From assembly GCF_000227135.1 (NCBI RefSeq), contig NC_018256.1, forward strand, positions 498,821 to 562,820: a DNA stretch of 64,000 nucleotides, read 5' to 3'. The notes beneath the pieces were generated by a model. That model had not been told where the DNA came from, made no database searches, and saw only the letters and a program-made list of their open reading frames with translations. The stretch is from Leishmania donovani (taxonomy: Eukaryota > Euglenozoa > Kinetoplastea > Trypanosomatida > Trypanosomatidae). Shown one piece after another: positions 47,971 to 61,000 of this stretch (position 1 is its first letter; each line of letters starts with the position of its first letter). A program made the position numbers and the translations under genes.

Positions 47971-50900
47971 GAAGTCATGAAAGAAGTGGCGTGGATGCCG
48001 CTCCTTTTGCCTTGCACCCTGTGCCGCTTCTTCTCTCGATCCCCTTGTTCTGCCTGGTGCTGTCTGGCGCTTATCCGCGTGTGGCTGCTATGTACGCATG
48101 GGCGCTAAAGTGCCTCAACGACAGTTACCGTTGTTGGGCTTCTTTTTTTTTTTCGCGTGCCGCTTTAGAGTTAGGCGTGCCACTGCTGCACGTATGTGTA
48201 TAGAGCAGCCGCTCCTTTATCGGGATGAGTCCTCCGGGAATTTCGCCCGCACAATGGCGCCTGAGAACGAAAAGAAATGGCGACACACGGCTTTATCGTG
48301 AGACTTACCCTGCACAGCACATGAAAAGGAGGAGGAAGGGAATGAGCCGGCACACGACAGCTCCTTTCCCACATCCCCGTCCCTCTCCGCTCGCGTTGCG
48401 CGTGATTTTTTCCACCTGACGCAACCCACTGCGACGCTCTCCGAGTCACCTGCTTGACAGAGCCGATGGCTGATCCCGTTGCCACGAATAATCGTCTCTC
48501 CTCCACCCCCACGTCTCTCTCGCCCCATCTCTCGAACCGACCCCCTCCATCTAAAGCCCTCCACGCACAAACAGTCACGCACAACACAGCCGGTTACTTC
48601 GTTTCTACTTCTCTTTTTTTTGTTTTTATTTGCATGTCATTAAACATTTTAAAGTTCACCTCTTCCTTCACTGTCGCCACGTGTGTGCTTCGTCATTCTG
48701 CGTCTGTGTGCTCTGTACTCGTGTGTTCCTTTTTCTCGTTTCCTTCCACCCAATCCACCTCGCTCCTCTACGAACCAACACACGCAAAACTCAACAGCAG
48801 CAAAAAAGAAAAGGAAGCAAGAAACAAAACGGTTGGGTCCATCAGTGCCGCTTCCCTTCCTTTGCTCGTCGCTGTCTTCCTCTCCGGCTCGCAACCGCAT
48901 ATTGATCGACTAGTTTTCTTTTTTTTCCTTGTGTGTGCGCGCGCTGATCGCGTACTCGACTTGCAATCACCCATTCCTTGCTCGCCCCGCCCGGGGTGCA
49001 CAGGCTATCCACTTCTTTCCCCTTCTACCCGCATTCACCGTCATCCCATCCACATCTCCTCCCCCTCTCTTCCCACCTACCCATTCACCAAACCCTTTGC
49101 CCATCTCTCTGTTTCCGTCTCCCTTACCTCCTTTTATTTTGTTCTTTGCCTATTTCCCCTCCCCTTCCTCCTCCTGCAGCAAATTCACGCGTTTGACACG
49201 CGTCTCCTCCGCGGCTGTTCATCAAAGACCCCCCCCCACTCCTCCCCCACCCCTTCGAAAAAAAAAAAGAATCTGCGGCGGCGCTCTTCGCTTCGACTCA
49301 TAAGGTCTCACTACTCGTTGACGTTGCGTGTGGGCGTGTGTGTGCATGTTGTGCGTCTCTCTTTTCGCCTTTGAAAGTTGAAGCTCATCATTATCGTCAA
49401 CGCTTCCTCTTTCTCTTCGTGTGCGTGCGTGTCAGTGCGTCTGTGCTCTTCCATCAGTGATTTCTTTCCTTTCCCTCTCTTCCCCCCTTTCCTCCCTTCC
49501 ACACATCTCACACTTGTCGCTTTCTGGTACTCGTCCCTTTTCCCTGTGTTTTTCTGTGGTGCTCTCTTCTTCCTCTTTTTGTTTTCTGTCTACCTGTGTG
49601 TTCTCGTGTTTTTTTTTTCGTCTGCCGCCCTCCCGTTTTCACTTTTGGGAAGTTTTTATGTGGTTGGCGTTCTTCTTTTAGCGCTCTTTTTCCTTCCTGG
49701 TCTTTCCTCCTTTTTTTTTTCGTTTCCTTGCCCTTTCTTGTGCTTCGACGTGTGTGTGTGTTTTGGTCTTCTCATCCTCGTCTTCTTCGCTCATTTTTTG
49801 TGTGTAATTCCTCTCTCTTCTATTTTTCCATTCTCTCTGACCGCTCAAGGGGGCTCTCTGTTTTCTTTCCCCGTCGTAACTCCCCTACGCCATTATCAGC
49901 ACCGTCCTACACCTCTCCCCATCCCTCATCATCATCTTGCTCTCTGTCTCCCACACAAGCGCTCTCCATCACTCCCTGAACTCTCTCTGACGCTCCATCG
50001 CACACCCACCCACCCCACCTCATAACCGGTCAGACTTTCACCATCAGCTACGCCTTCTGCATCAGTCTCTCTTTTTCTTTTCACCCCCTTTACTTGCTAG
50101 GCTTCTCTCACATTTGCAGCCCTTGTGCGTTTTCTATTCTCTCTTTCGCGTCACAGCTACGCTCTGACGACTGCCTGCCTGTGAGCGCGCGTCCTGTGCG
50201 CGTGTTTGGCTCTGCCCAACCCTGACTCGGTGTCACTGCTTAACTGTGCATCTCACGTGTGCGCATAGCTCTCCCTCTCCCTCTCCCACTGCGTGTGAGT
50301 GTGTGTGTGTGTGTGTTAGTACCACAGTTGCAAACGAAGCTCGAGGACGAGGAAGAGAGAGTGTGCTTGCGCTGCTTGCCGTGCACATCCCACGGCATCA
50401 AAAAAAAAACCAACCTCTCTCTCTATATGTACCTATTTTTATATCAATATATATAAATATCAAAAAGGAAAGGAGGTAAGGCAGCGAGTGAGTCGGCCTA
50501 CGAGATCCCAACAGGAGACACGCTGATTTCATGAAACAAGGGAAAGAAGCGAACAGAAGGATTCCTTTTCGAGAACATCAAAAGAGAAAGAACAACAAAA
50601 AAGGGAGTGAACCACGAAAAAAAAAAGCAAACGCACCTTTGCCTTGGAGGAACACACAAGCACTCCACATACACGCTTACTAAAGCCATACACAGAGCCC
50701 CCCTCCCCCACCGACTTGCTCGTAGCTCTTTCTAGTTATTCTACACGCGTAACGGTGGTAGCGGTGTATCCACTAGTTACACCACACCTCCAGCAGCTCT
50801 TCGCTCTTTCTATCCCGCTTCTCCGAAATCCTTTATTCGTTTTCACCTTACCTTTCGGCATCTCTCTTTAGCCAGAAAGTTTGTAAGCGTGCGTACGTGG

Positions 50901-52321
50901 GTTTGCTTTTCTTTCTCCTCTCCTTCGTGCTGCATCCTGACACTTTCGCTTCCTCCCTCTCCGTGTGTGTCTGTGTGCCGGTGTTTTCTTGTTTTTCCCC
51001 TCCCTCGCTATCTATTTCTGTCTCTCTCTCTCTGTGTTTGTGTGTTCGTTCTCCTGTGTGTGCGCGTTTTTCCCCCTAAACTCTTTTCCCCTCCTTTCGC
51101 TCTTTACTTTTATTTTTACCTCTCCCTCTTCTCAGGTCGCATATCTTTAAGAGGGTGTGCACACGTGCGCGTGCGTTTTTTTTTTTCTTGCCCATCTCTC
51201 ATCATCCCCTTTACGTTTCTCTCATCTTTTTCTTTTCGTTGCTTCTCCTGTACCTTTCCTCCCTTGTTTTTTCCGTTTCGAATTTGAATCACCTTCTCAC
51301 GACGACTGAATACCGCGTGCAATCGGTTCATTGTACGCTACCTCCTCCCCTCTTTTACTCTCTTCCTCCGGCTCCAGATACACACCCATACACCTATCTA
51401 TATCTCGCTCCTTTTCGTTGTTTTGCTTGGTTGCCACACGCCCTCACTCGAAGCAACAAGCACGCTGCAGCCCCCCTCCCCTCTCCTCCCAAACCTCTTA
51501 TCCGAACCTTGCTCCCCCATCTCATTTCTGCACTCACCTCAACGCAAGGCGTAAAAAGAAAGGAGGTACCCTTACCATCACCTACGCAAACCCTCCCCCT
51601 CCACTAAAACATCCTATCTCACTCGCTCTCTCTCTAACTCTCTTATATTCGCTTGCGCACACTCACACTCGGCGCCTGTGCGTTTTCCCTCTCTTTCCCC
51701 TCTTCTCCGATTCCAGTTGTTCTTTCCAGAGCACGTGTGCCGTTGTGTGACTGTTTTGCCCGATAGAGAACGCGAACTCTCCAGCACGCGCAGGCTCGCT
51801 TTTCCCCATTTTTCCCTCTTTTCTCTCTCTTTGATTTTGGTAGCGCTGCGAGACAAAGGCCGTCCGTTCCCTCCCCCTTCCTCTTCTCACCCCGACACAC
51901 ACGGCGACGACGACGACGAGAGCAGCAACAATAAGAACAAAGAGAAGGCTCATTCTCTGCGCTTTTTTTTTTCAGTTTTCTCTGTTTTTTTTTTTTGATT
52001 ACTTCCATTCTTCTCACTCGCCACACTGGATTTCCTCCCTTCTTTTTTCTTTGTTTTATTCGCGTGTGCGTGTGTGTGTTCTTGCGCCTTTCGGTTTGGT
52101 TTTGCTTCTCTTACACGCCTTCGTTTTTTTAAATTTATTTAAACGTTTCCCCCCTGCCCCCCTTCTCCCCCTGTGCGTTCTCGTCACTGGTCTTGCTGCC
52201 CCCGTAGTGCGCAAAGAAGTCGGTCGTTTTCAGTTTCTCTTTCACAGAAGAGAAGAGGGCAAACGAACCGGTACTCGAACAAAAAAGCAAGGGAGGGAAA
52301 GAGGAAGACACAACCAGAACG

Positions 52322-52323
<2 letters not shown>

Positions 52324-52360
<37 letters not shown>
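52324..52360. repeat. (CA)n microsatellite
   Basis: About 18 CA units on the + strand, the longest in the window, flanked by A-rich sequence and 755 bases upstream of the RNA-binding protein ATG. Confidence 0.95.
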
Positions 52361-52365
<5 letters not shown>

Positions 52366-52976
52366 ACAAGCGCAGAAGTCGAGGGTCGCGATAGCGATAC
52401 GCGCACAAAGCCAACGTCTCGAAACGAAAAAAAAAACAAGCAAACAAAGAAACAACAGCAACCGAACTTAAAACAGCAACGACAAGCAAAAAAAAAACAG
52501 GAAAGGATCTGGTTTCCTTGCGTTTTTTTTTTTTGGGCGTGCGTGTGTGTGTTTATTGTATCGTTGTTGTTGCTGTCTCACTCACACTTTTTTTGATTGG
52601 CGCACAATTGAACCTCACCTTTTTTTTTGTTTCTCATCTTCGATCATCTTCTTGGCTTTTTCTTGGGGTGCTCTCCTTCGGCTTGCTCTTTGCGTTGTCG
52701 CACGCACACCACAACTTCTGCTTCTTCGGGCCTCATCGATATAAATAGAGGAAGCCAGAGGAACAATAGAAAAAAGTGTATGCGTGTGTGTGTGTGGGGC
52801 ACACAGCTTATTTGTCACCGATCATTCTCCTCATCTCTCATAACTTCCATATCTTCTACTTTGTTGATTCAAGTCCTTTTTTATTTTCCCTTTCCTCTCT
52901 GCCGCGCTCTTTGGCGTCCTCACACGAAGGCTCGAGCGACTTGCGTCTCTCTCCCCCTTTTTGTTTAGCTTGAGGT

Positions 52977-52996
52977 CTTTCTCTCTCTCCTTTTAG
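52977..52996 (+). promoter_or_regulatory. Predicted polypyrimidine tract and spliced-leader acceptor for the RNA-binding protein
   Basis: A clean C/T tract ends in tttAG at 52995-52996, the clearest acceptor-like site in the window. It gives a 5' UTR of about 118 nt before the ATG at 53115. Confidence 0.55.
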
Positions 52997-53114
52997 CCCG
53001 ACTCCTCAGTATCGTTTACGTATCCGCTTCCTCTCGTCACCGCGCACACTTACAGGCCAAACAGGAGGCGCGTCAACAGGACAGTCTTTGCAAAACAACA
53101 ACAGCAACACAAAA

Positions 53115-55034
53115 ATGTACTTTGTTGCAGCCGCTCCGTCGTCGGTGTCGCCGCCAGGGGTCATCGCGACGTCTGCGCCTTTGCCGTTCGGCACCCCGAT
53201 GAAGGACATGTCGGTATCGTTCAGCAACAGCAACTCCTTCACCGCCGTTTCTGCGGCTCCGCCATCGTACGAGGCTGTCGCGCTGGACCCGAAAGGCCCT
53301 CGCAGCCAGACAAATCTCTTTGTGCGCAAGCTGGCCTCGGCTGTGACGGAGGATGACATGCGCAAGCTGTTCGAGCAGTACGGCACGATTATGTCCTTCG
53401 CGCTCATGCGAGACATCCACACTGGCGAGAGCCTTGGCACTGCCTTTGTGCGCTACAGTACCCACGATGAGGCCCGCGCGGCCATGGCGGCTCTCGACGG
53501 ACGTGAGCTCTACGGCCGTCCCATCTCGATTCAGTGGGCAAAGCGCGAGCATGACAGCACCCCGTGTGGCGACGCTCGCCGCAAGATACACAAGCTTTTC
53601 GTGCGCAACATCCCTCTCGACGTGACAGCGCGTCATCTCCGCCAGATCTTCTCCAAGTTCGGATCCATCAGCAACGTTACCCTGCATAGTGACACGGCCC
53701 CCGCAGCCACCCGCGACAACGGCGACAGCTCGCGCCCGGCCAGCCAAATGCGCAACATCGCCTTTATTCTCTTCCAGGACGACGACGTCGCGGAGCAGGC
53801 GGTGAGCGCGCTGCACAACACTTGCCCGTTTGACAGCTGCGAGGGGATCCCGCTCATGGTGAAGCTGGCTGAGGACAACCGTGACCGCATCGACCGAAAG
53901 CAGCGTTTCTGCGAGAGCAGCGCGACGAACACGGCCGCCAAGGCGTTCGCGACGGCCATGATGCAGAGCAACCACCTCTCCACTGCCGCCTCCGTCTCGC
54001 CGCTGACCGTTCCTCTCTCCACGCCAGCCTCGGCAACGCTCTCGCCCCCGACGCTGTCGATGGATGTCAGCCACAACAGCCCCATCTTCATTCACGAGGG
54101 CCACGCGCCTTCGCTGCCGCCGAGTGGGCAACAGACACTGCCCTTCACTGTTTCAGCGCCGACATCCACAGCAACTCCCATGCTGCAAACCACGGTTGAT
54201 GCGAATGGGAACACTGCGTACGTCTACGTCTCACCCTCGCCGAACAACGGTGTTGCGCAGCAAGTGCTACCAGCTTCCGCAGCCCCTGGTCAGTGCGTCA
54301 TCGTGTCCAACGGGCTTCAGGGCTTCACGACGGCGAACAGGGTGATGCCGCAGCCGTCGCAGCCCTTCTACGCGGCTGCTGCGCCTCCATCCGTGCAGCA
54401 ATACTATCAGACAGTGACGCTGCCGCAGGTCTTTGCGGACGCGCAGGGCCAGCCGCTGCAGCCGCAGCCGAACGTTTTCGTCCCCGGCTACTACTCCTAC
54501 TCTCCTAGCCCGCAGTCCTCTCAGCAGACGCCACAGCAGGTGCCGATCTTCGAAGTGCAAGCGGCGCCCATGACACACCCGCTGCGAACCGGTGCTTCGG
54601 TGCCGAAGGCGGCTAGAGATGTCTTTCAGAACCAGTCGCCGCTACAGCACCAGCTGGCACACGCTCAGCCGCCCTTCTCGGTCTCACCGCAGCTCAGCAG
54701 CCCTGGTGGTGTGCGGGAGTCGGTCCCGATGACGATCTTCTCTGCGACGGACAGCCCAGTGAACGGGACTGTCAACCCCACCAACACCGTTCCGCCCCAG
54801 CTGCAGGCGCCCATGACGCATGTGCCTCGCAGCGCTGCAGCGCCGCCGAGCGCCGATGCCAAAGCGCGAGGACACTCTAGCTTGGGCCCGACAACGGACG
54901 GCGCGCACGCTGCTACACTGATGTGCGAGGTGCCGATGCCCTCCATGGTGCCGTGTATCGAGGACGATGACGTGACGTGGGGCAACGTCTCTGCTAAAAC
55001 GCCGGCTGCAGCTGGTGTTTCAAGAAGCTTGTGA
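53115..55034 (+). CDS. RNA-binding protein with two RRM domains and a Gln/Pro-rich tail
   Basis: A 639-residue protein. RRM1 spans about 67-145, with RNP2 NLFVRKL (67-73) and RNP1 LGTAFVRY (107-114). RRM2 spans about 160-255, with RNP2 KLFVRNI (160-166) and a weaker RNP1-like NIAFILF; it carries an Ala/Ser-rich insertion in the loop before RNP1. The last 380 residues are Gln/Pro/Ser/Ala-rich with Tyr/Pro clusters (VFVPGYYSYSPSPQSSQQ), typical of assembly-prone tails of RNA-granule proteins. Because trypanosomatids control genes mainly after transcription, this is likely a regulator of mRNA stability or translation; its targets cannot be read from the sequence. The frame opens at 53088 but the first ATG is 53115 (aaaaATG). 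Very long non-coding stretches flank it (5.1 kb before, 9 kb after), suggesting that the gene is itself regulated through its UTRs. Confidence 0.9.
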   Translation: MYFVAAAPSSVSPPGVIATSAPLPFGTPMKDMSVSFSNSNSFTAVSAAPPSYEAVALDPKGPRSQTNLFVRKLASAVTEDDMRKLFEQYGTIMSFALMRDIHTGESLGTAFVRYSTHDEARAAMAALDGRELYGRPISIQWAKREHDSTPCGDARRKIHKLFVRNIPLDVTARHLRQIFSKFGSISNVTLHSDTAPAATRDNGDSSRPASQMRNIAFILFQDDDVAEQAVSALHNTCPFDSCEGIPLMVKLAEDNRDRIDRKQRFCESSATNTAAKAFATAMMQSNHLSTAASVSPLTVPLSTPASATLSPPTLSMDVSHNSPIFIHEGHAPSLPPSGQQTLPFTVSAPTSTATPMLQTTVDANGNTAYVYVSPSPNNGVAQQVLPASAAPGQCVIVSNGLQGFTTANRVMPQPSQPFYAAAAPPSVQQYYQTVTLPQVFADAQGQPLQPQPNVFVPGYYSYSPSPQSSQQTPQQVPIFEVQAAPMTHPLRTGASVPKAARDVFQNQSPLQHQLAHAQPPFSVSPQLSSPGGVRESVPMTIFSATDSPVNGTVNPTNTVPPQLQAPMTHVPRSAAAPPSADAKARGHSSLGPTTDGAHAATLMCEVPMPSMVPCIEDDDVTWGNVSAKTPAAAGVSRSL

Positions 55035-55071
55035 TGGAAGCCAACAGCTGGAGGTGGGCTGGGCTGGACCG

Positions 55072-55093
55072 ACACACACACACACACACACAC
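55072..55093. repeat. (CA)n microsatellite close to a stop codon
   Basis: Eleven AC/CA units beginning 38 bases after the stop codon of the RNA-binding protein, so almost certainly transcribed in its 3' UTR. Confidence 0.95.
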
Positions 55094-58055
55094 GCAGGCA
55101 TACGCCCACCCAGACACAGCACAGAAGAGACGGTGCACTGAAGCGCCCCGTTCTGTGTTCATATGTGTTTGTGTCTCTTACTCGCTGCATTTTTTTTTTC
55201 GCTCGCTTCGCTTTTCTATGGCGCCTTGTGTGTTCTTTCTGAGGTTATCGTTTTCTGTTTCTTTCTGTCGTTGATTGACTTTGTCCCCCCTCTTTGTTTA
55301 AACATGCTTAGCTCGCAACAGTTTTCGATGCACGGTGTCTTCTCACTTTCTCTGTGGGGTTGGCTTCATCTGCGCGTGTTTTGCACTGAACACGACAGTC
55401 TGCGTCTGCTCGCGCTGATGCAGCTTGCTCATGCTGCTGCACAACAGCCTTTACACTCTCAGGTTGATGCGCTCTTTTTTTTTACGATTTTCTTGACCTC
55501 CCCCTCCCTAAATCTCTTACCCTTTCCGTGCTCCTTCTCTCTCTTTCTCTCACCTGTTTATCAGCTACCCTCTTGACAGCACCGTCGCTTTTTTTTTTTC
55601 TCTCTTCCCTCACTATACTTCACTGGCCACAGCTTCCTCTCTCGTGCTCTGGCGCTGTGTGTGACGTTTTGTTGACAGAGCGCGCGAGCGCAGGAGGGAA
55701 TAGAAGGAGATAGTGAAGAACGAGGCGAAAAAAAAACGAGTATAGATAACGGAAACGGGGTGCATGGGCGACAGGACGCACATTGCGGTCGGCTGCTGCT
55801 GCTTTGGCGAAATTGCCAGCTTCGTGGCTTCGCTTCTGCTCCCCTTCTACGTCTCTCCCCATGGAAGGGATGAGGCCTCCTTTCCTTGTTTTTTTTTTTG
55901 CTCCCTTTTTGTTGTGTCGTCGCGTCTGTGCGCTTCCTCTTCATTTTACTGCCCTTGTCTCTGGAGTCTCTTTTCATCTTATTTTTGCTTCTTCCGTTCC
56001 CCCCCCGTTCTCGACTGTCTCGCACGGCCTCTCTCTTTCTCTGCCTCGCTTTGCCGTGCCGGCTTTGCTCTTCTCTCTTCGCGTCGAAGGACGAGGACTA
56101 TGCACAGTGTCGTGCACTGTGCAGTTCGCTCAGCCTGTCCTTGCCTTGCTTGGCCGCAAGTGTGTTTTAACTGTGGATTCTCAATGCGATTCCATTTTCG
56201 TGTTGCTAACGTGACCGCATATGCGTTTGCGCGTTGTTTTTTTTTTTCCCCTTTCACTTATTGATTCTCTCTTTTTTTTTGGTCCCAGCAAATTCTTCTC
56301 GTGTTCTGTCTTCCTATGTCGCCTCCCTTTTCATTGTTTCGGTTTTTTTTTGTTGAGCTCTTTTTTTCTGTGTGCGTGTATGCGTGCACACATGCGTACA
56401 ACGTCTATCTCTCTGTGTGCTCGTATAGCCCCCTTTTTCCAAAGAAGGGAGGGGTGATTTGTTCGAGCCAACAACAACAAAATAAGGAAATAAAACCAAT
56501 GCGCTACGCCGAGGGTTCAACAACAACAAGCCGCAAACACGGAATGCCGAAGTCGAAGCCCCCCCCCCCCGTCCACACTCACTCCCACCAACCCCTTCTC
56601 TCTCTCTCTCCATCTGCTGTACGTTGGCAACTTTGTTTGTTCAGTTTTTTTTTTCGTGTTTTTGCGCTCGTCTTTTGCCTTGGCCTTTGCCTCCTGCCGA
56701 TGCTGCTGCTGCTGCTGTTCTTCTTTTCCTTGTGTGCTGTGCTTTGGATGGCAGTCTGGCGTCCTTCTTCCGCTGCGTTTTACAGCACCCGTAATTTATT
56801 GTAGCGCTGTCTGAAGCAGCATTGACGATGTATGCCCATTTTTCCCTGTCCGCTTTACATGTGCTCCACCCCATGATTCGTTGACTAACGCCAGCAACGC
56901 CGTCTGCTGCAGCACTCTTCGCACGTTTTCGCCCCTTACTCCATTCTTTACCTCTACTCCTCTTTGGCCTCTCTCGTTCTCCCCCGTTTCTCCCTCGTAC
57001 GTGTGGCGGCTGTACGTGGTTTTCTCGTTTTTGCTTTCGTTCTTCTGCGTGTGTGCTCCGAGCATTTTTTTTCTTGGTTCTTAAGTGCCAGTTCGCCACG
57101 TTCATTACTGGATTTCTTGTAGCGGCTCTTTCTCATTCCTTTCTCTATGTTTCGCTTTCTGTCTCTGTGCGCATGTTTGTGTTCACGCTGGCAGGGATTC
57201 AGCAGAGAAGTGAACCGGCTTTGCTGGCAAGCGCAGATGGCGCGTTTGTGTGGAAGGCGCCTTCATCGTCCCGCCTCACGTTCCCCTTCCACATACACAG
57301 AAATGTGTATGCGGGTTAGGTACAGCGAAAAAAAAAAGAACGAAAAGATTTTTAAAATGGATTCCTTCAAAAAAGGGGCTGAAGATAGCGCAGGGCGAGG
57401 CCACTAAAAAAACAACAGTGGGACGGGAAGGTGAGTCTTAAAAAGTGCGTATGTGCGTTCAACAAATAGGCGGAAGGCGTTCGCCGGCATGGAGGTGAGG
57501 GGCGATGTGCGACTGAAGCGCACCGCCTCCGATCACCGCCACACAGGCGTCAACGGAGCAGCAGAGAAGAAGCAAACAACAAAAAAGAACCAGCAAAAGA
57601 GGAAGGGTCCATGGAAGCAGGAGACGAAGCGTGTTGGTACTGCATGCGCAACTGGTGCTGGGAGGAGATGACATCTCTGTAGTTTTTCGTTTGGTTCTGT
57701 GCCTCGCCCTGCTCCACTCACCTCTTCTCCCTAGGCGCTCTCCCCCTCTTCTACCTCTTCACTTCTCTCTTCTCGAGCATACCCATTTTCTTTTTTTCGC
57801 TGTTCCATTGCGCTATTTCTCTTTCAACAGTCGCTGCTCTTCCATTCCTGCGCTTTTTGGCACCCCTACCCCGTTTTTCTCTTCCATCTCACAGCTGCGT
57901 CTCCTTCGCTTCTTATTTACTCTCCTTTCATCTCTTCGTGCTCGTAAAATGTGAATAAAAAAGAAGGTCCCTACGCGTGTATGTGTATGTGTAACTGTTT
58001 GTCGTTGTCGCATGCGCGCTGTGGGTCAAAACCGTCTGTTTTCGGGTTTGTTGTT

Positions 58056-58074
58056 TATATATATATATATATAT
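58056..58074. repeat. (TA)n microsatellite
   Basis: About nine TA units, an AT-only island in an otherwise C/T-rich region. Confidence 0.9.
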
Positions 58075-61000
58075 GTTTGAATGTTCTTGCGTGCACCAGC
58101 GTGCGTCTCCACGTCGCTTTTCGATGCTGTTTTGTGTAAAGCAGCTCATTCTCTCCTTTCCCTTTTTTCTCGACGGGTGCTTCTTCTTTGTCTTCTGAGC
58201 TTCTTCCGACCTTTTCATCCCTCGTCATTAGCCGCAGACACAGATGCTTGCCCGTTCACGCGATTGATGTCTCTGTGGTTGCGTGCCTGTTTTTCTTTCT
58301 CTCCTTACACAATCTCTGTTTTTTTTTTTCTTTTTTATTTCTCCTCTTCGCTCCTTTTTTTTCAAACCGATGCTGCTGTTTTTTCAATTCGTCTCATCGC
58401 TTTCCTCTAAAGAGAGAGGGAGAGGGCTACACCCACCCACACGCACACGCACACACAATACGCATCCACGCATGTACACATTCCAATCCACACCGCTTCT
58501 CTCTCCCGCGTGTATGCCATTGCCTACGGAAACGATATTTGCGCCTTTTTCTTTCCCTTCTCCGTTCTCCCGGCGCATACTCGGAGGCGGAGATGGTGGT
58601 GATACATGTGTATGTGCGTACGCGCGCGCCCTTCATCCTCAGCCGGTATCTTTCTTTGACGCATACACACACACACACAAACCAACGCGGACCGAAAAAA
58701 AAAAGTGTGGTGGTGGTGGGGATGGTGGCTGGAGAAATCGACGAATCACGCAAAGCATAGGAGAACAGCGAAAGTTCAGGGCGATGGACTACACACCCTG
58801 CCGTTGCTGCTGTCTTTTTTATTTATGCCCTTCTTCGCTGCTTTGCTCGACGGCTGTGCGCTCTCTCTCTTTTCCCTCTATGCTTGCGTGGATGTCTGTG
58901 TATGCCCGTGTGTTTATGTATGTGTGTCTGCGTGCGTCTGTTTTTCTTTATGCTTGTCTTTCGTATGCGTCTACTTGTGCTTGTGTAGCTTCTGGTATCA
59001 CCTAGTAGTAGTACTAGCCCTCTCTCCTTTTTTTTTTTCGCTTGACCTCTTGCTCTGTGTGCGAAGAGCTCCTAACAACCGCGATGACGTTTTCACCGCT
59101 GCTGCCTCTAGACATGCACACTGCCCCCCACCCTCTGCCGTTCGCTTTCTCTCTTTATCTTTTTTTTTCCCGTCGATCTCTTCTATGCTTCTTTTTTTTT
59201 CTTGAGGGTTTGGCCGTAGTACTTTTCTGTTGTCTGAGACGTGGCCGCAGGCGCCTTCGTCCTCTGAGCCTGGGTGTTTGCATGACCGCCGAACGGTCGA
59301 TTCCAGCTTTCTTCGCCCTCCTATGTCGTTTAGTGTGGTTGCATATACCCCATATCCCCCGCCCGTATTGTCGATCGCTCTCTGATTTTCATTCACCCTT
59401 TTGCCTTTTTTTTTTAGCTGTCTCTCTCTCTTTCTGTTTTCTTTTCTATCTCGTGGATGCCACTTCTCCTTCGTTGTGCTGTGCACGTACGCGCTTTTTC
59501 TTCTTTTTTTTTCGTCGTTCCTCTTCACTTGTGTGTTTGACGTCTTCCTTTCCGGCCATCGTATTCCATCGCGTGTTCTCCTTGCTTTATGTATTTTCGG
59601 TTTCTTTGAATGACCTCGCTTCCTTTGCTTCTCTTTATCTTTGGTTGTGCTTTTTTTTCTGTTGTGCTTTCTCTATCGAGTTTGCTGCGCGTGCTCCCTT
59701 GCCCTCGTTTTTGTCCTCCTTCCTTCCCTTTACCTGCTCTGTGTGCTTGATGGCTGTCGACGCCGCTTCCCTTGTCTCCTTTTCATTTGAATTTCTGTTT
59801 GTTGCTCACCTTTTCCACGAGCTTGCTCTCTCTCTTTCCTTTTCGTTAGTTTTGCTTTCTCTTGCTCCTCCAGGCGCTTCTTGTTTTTTTTTTTTTTCCC
59901 GTCGCTCTCTTCGTCCTCCCTAGTACCTTGATGATGCTTTGGAACTCCCATTCTCTGTACGCAGGAATGCTCCAGCAAGAAAGCCTTGGGTGCATATGCG
60001 ATCGAGTCTGTAGGTATGTATGTGTGCATGTGCGTGCGCATGTGTGCATCTTATCTGTCTGCCCGTTTTTCTTCCTCTTTGAGGGACTTCATTTGATGCG
60101 GGTCACGAACGACCTCTTTCTCTTCGTCTCATCCCCAACGCGGCCCCCTCACACGCCCCTATATGCGCTCCGCTTACGTTTCTTGTGCCTCGGAATCCGT
60201 CCCCGCGTTCGACCTCGTCGCACAAAGTGCAGAAGGTGTAGAGAGCAGAAAAAACGGTATGTCAAAGATAGGCAGGCGAGGCGGTCTCCCCCCCCCCCCG
60301 AAAAAAAAAGAAGGTGTGGCGGTGGTGGCGCCCAAGAGAGCGATGGAAAGGGTACTGAGTGCCTGTGTGTGCGTGCTCTCGGAAACATCGCATCACCCTT
60401 ACACATCGCTCACACGGGCACATACGCATGAGCAAGCGTCTCCGTGGAGGCGAACGAAATGGCCTCCGAAGATCAAACAAGTGGAGAAATAAGCGTGCAC
60501 AGGTTTGACAAGTTTGTGTGCCCGCTGGCGGGCTTTCTCTGTGCATGCGCGTGTGTCTGTGTGCGTGTTTTGCTTTGTTGAAGTCGGGTGCTCGCACTTC
60601 TGTAGAGTCTGCAGCACGAGTTGAAAGAAGAGGAAGCGGCGGAATGACGCAAAAAGATGCCGTTGCCATCATCCGCGAGCGTCGCTGATGTGCGCGTGTG
60701 TGTGCTGCTCTATCTCAAGATCACTTTCTTTTTGCTGTTCTCGCTTCCAGTCAGTGATTCCCGTTCTTCATTTTCTTGGAGGAGCCGCTGCACTGTTTCT
60801 CTCTGTTTTCTGCTTCTGCAGAGGTGCCTCACTCCCTTTCCCCGCCCTCCTTCTCGCCCTTGTCGCTCTTTGCCCTTGCCCCTCTGTCCCCCACGCAGAT
60901 CCTTCGCTCTGACCCTCTTGCTCGATCCGTATTCTCCTCTTCTTCTCGCCATTGTCTTTTATTCTCGTGCTTTCCGACGGCAGCGGATACGAGCATTGCT

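Larger units (their letters stand above)
47971..53114. other. 5.1-kb strongly pyrimidine-rich gap, no gene seen
   Basis: Most of 48480-53000 is C/T-dominated on the + strand, with T-runs ending in CG at 48143-48155, 49609-49620 and 49711-49722. AU-rich patches occur near 50425-50460, a GT run at about 50297-50316, and a long CA microsatellite at 52324-52360. Open frames (for example 49378-50025) translate to Phe/Leu/Ser/Cys-rich peptides created by the C/T bias and are not called. The region is presumably the kinase 3' UTR plus the leader of the RNA-binding protein. Confidence 0.6.

Noticed and set aside
48454..50025. Open frames of 306 and 215 residues on the + strand
   Set aside because: Both follow from stop-poor C/T-rich sequence (TAA, TAG and TGA need purines). 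Phe/Ser/Leu-rich translation without motifs.
50425..50460. AT-rich patch considered as an origin or terminator
   Set aside because: Short AU-rich runs are common in these UTRs, and nothing else supports an origin or terminator.
53073..54131. 352-residue open frame on the - strand across the RRM gene
   Set aside because: Antisense shadow; both RRMs are on the + strand.
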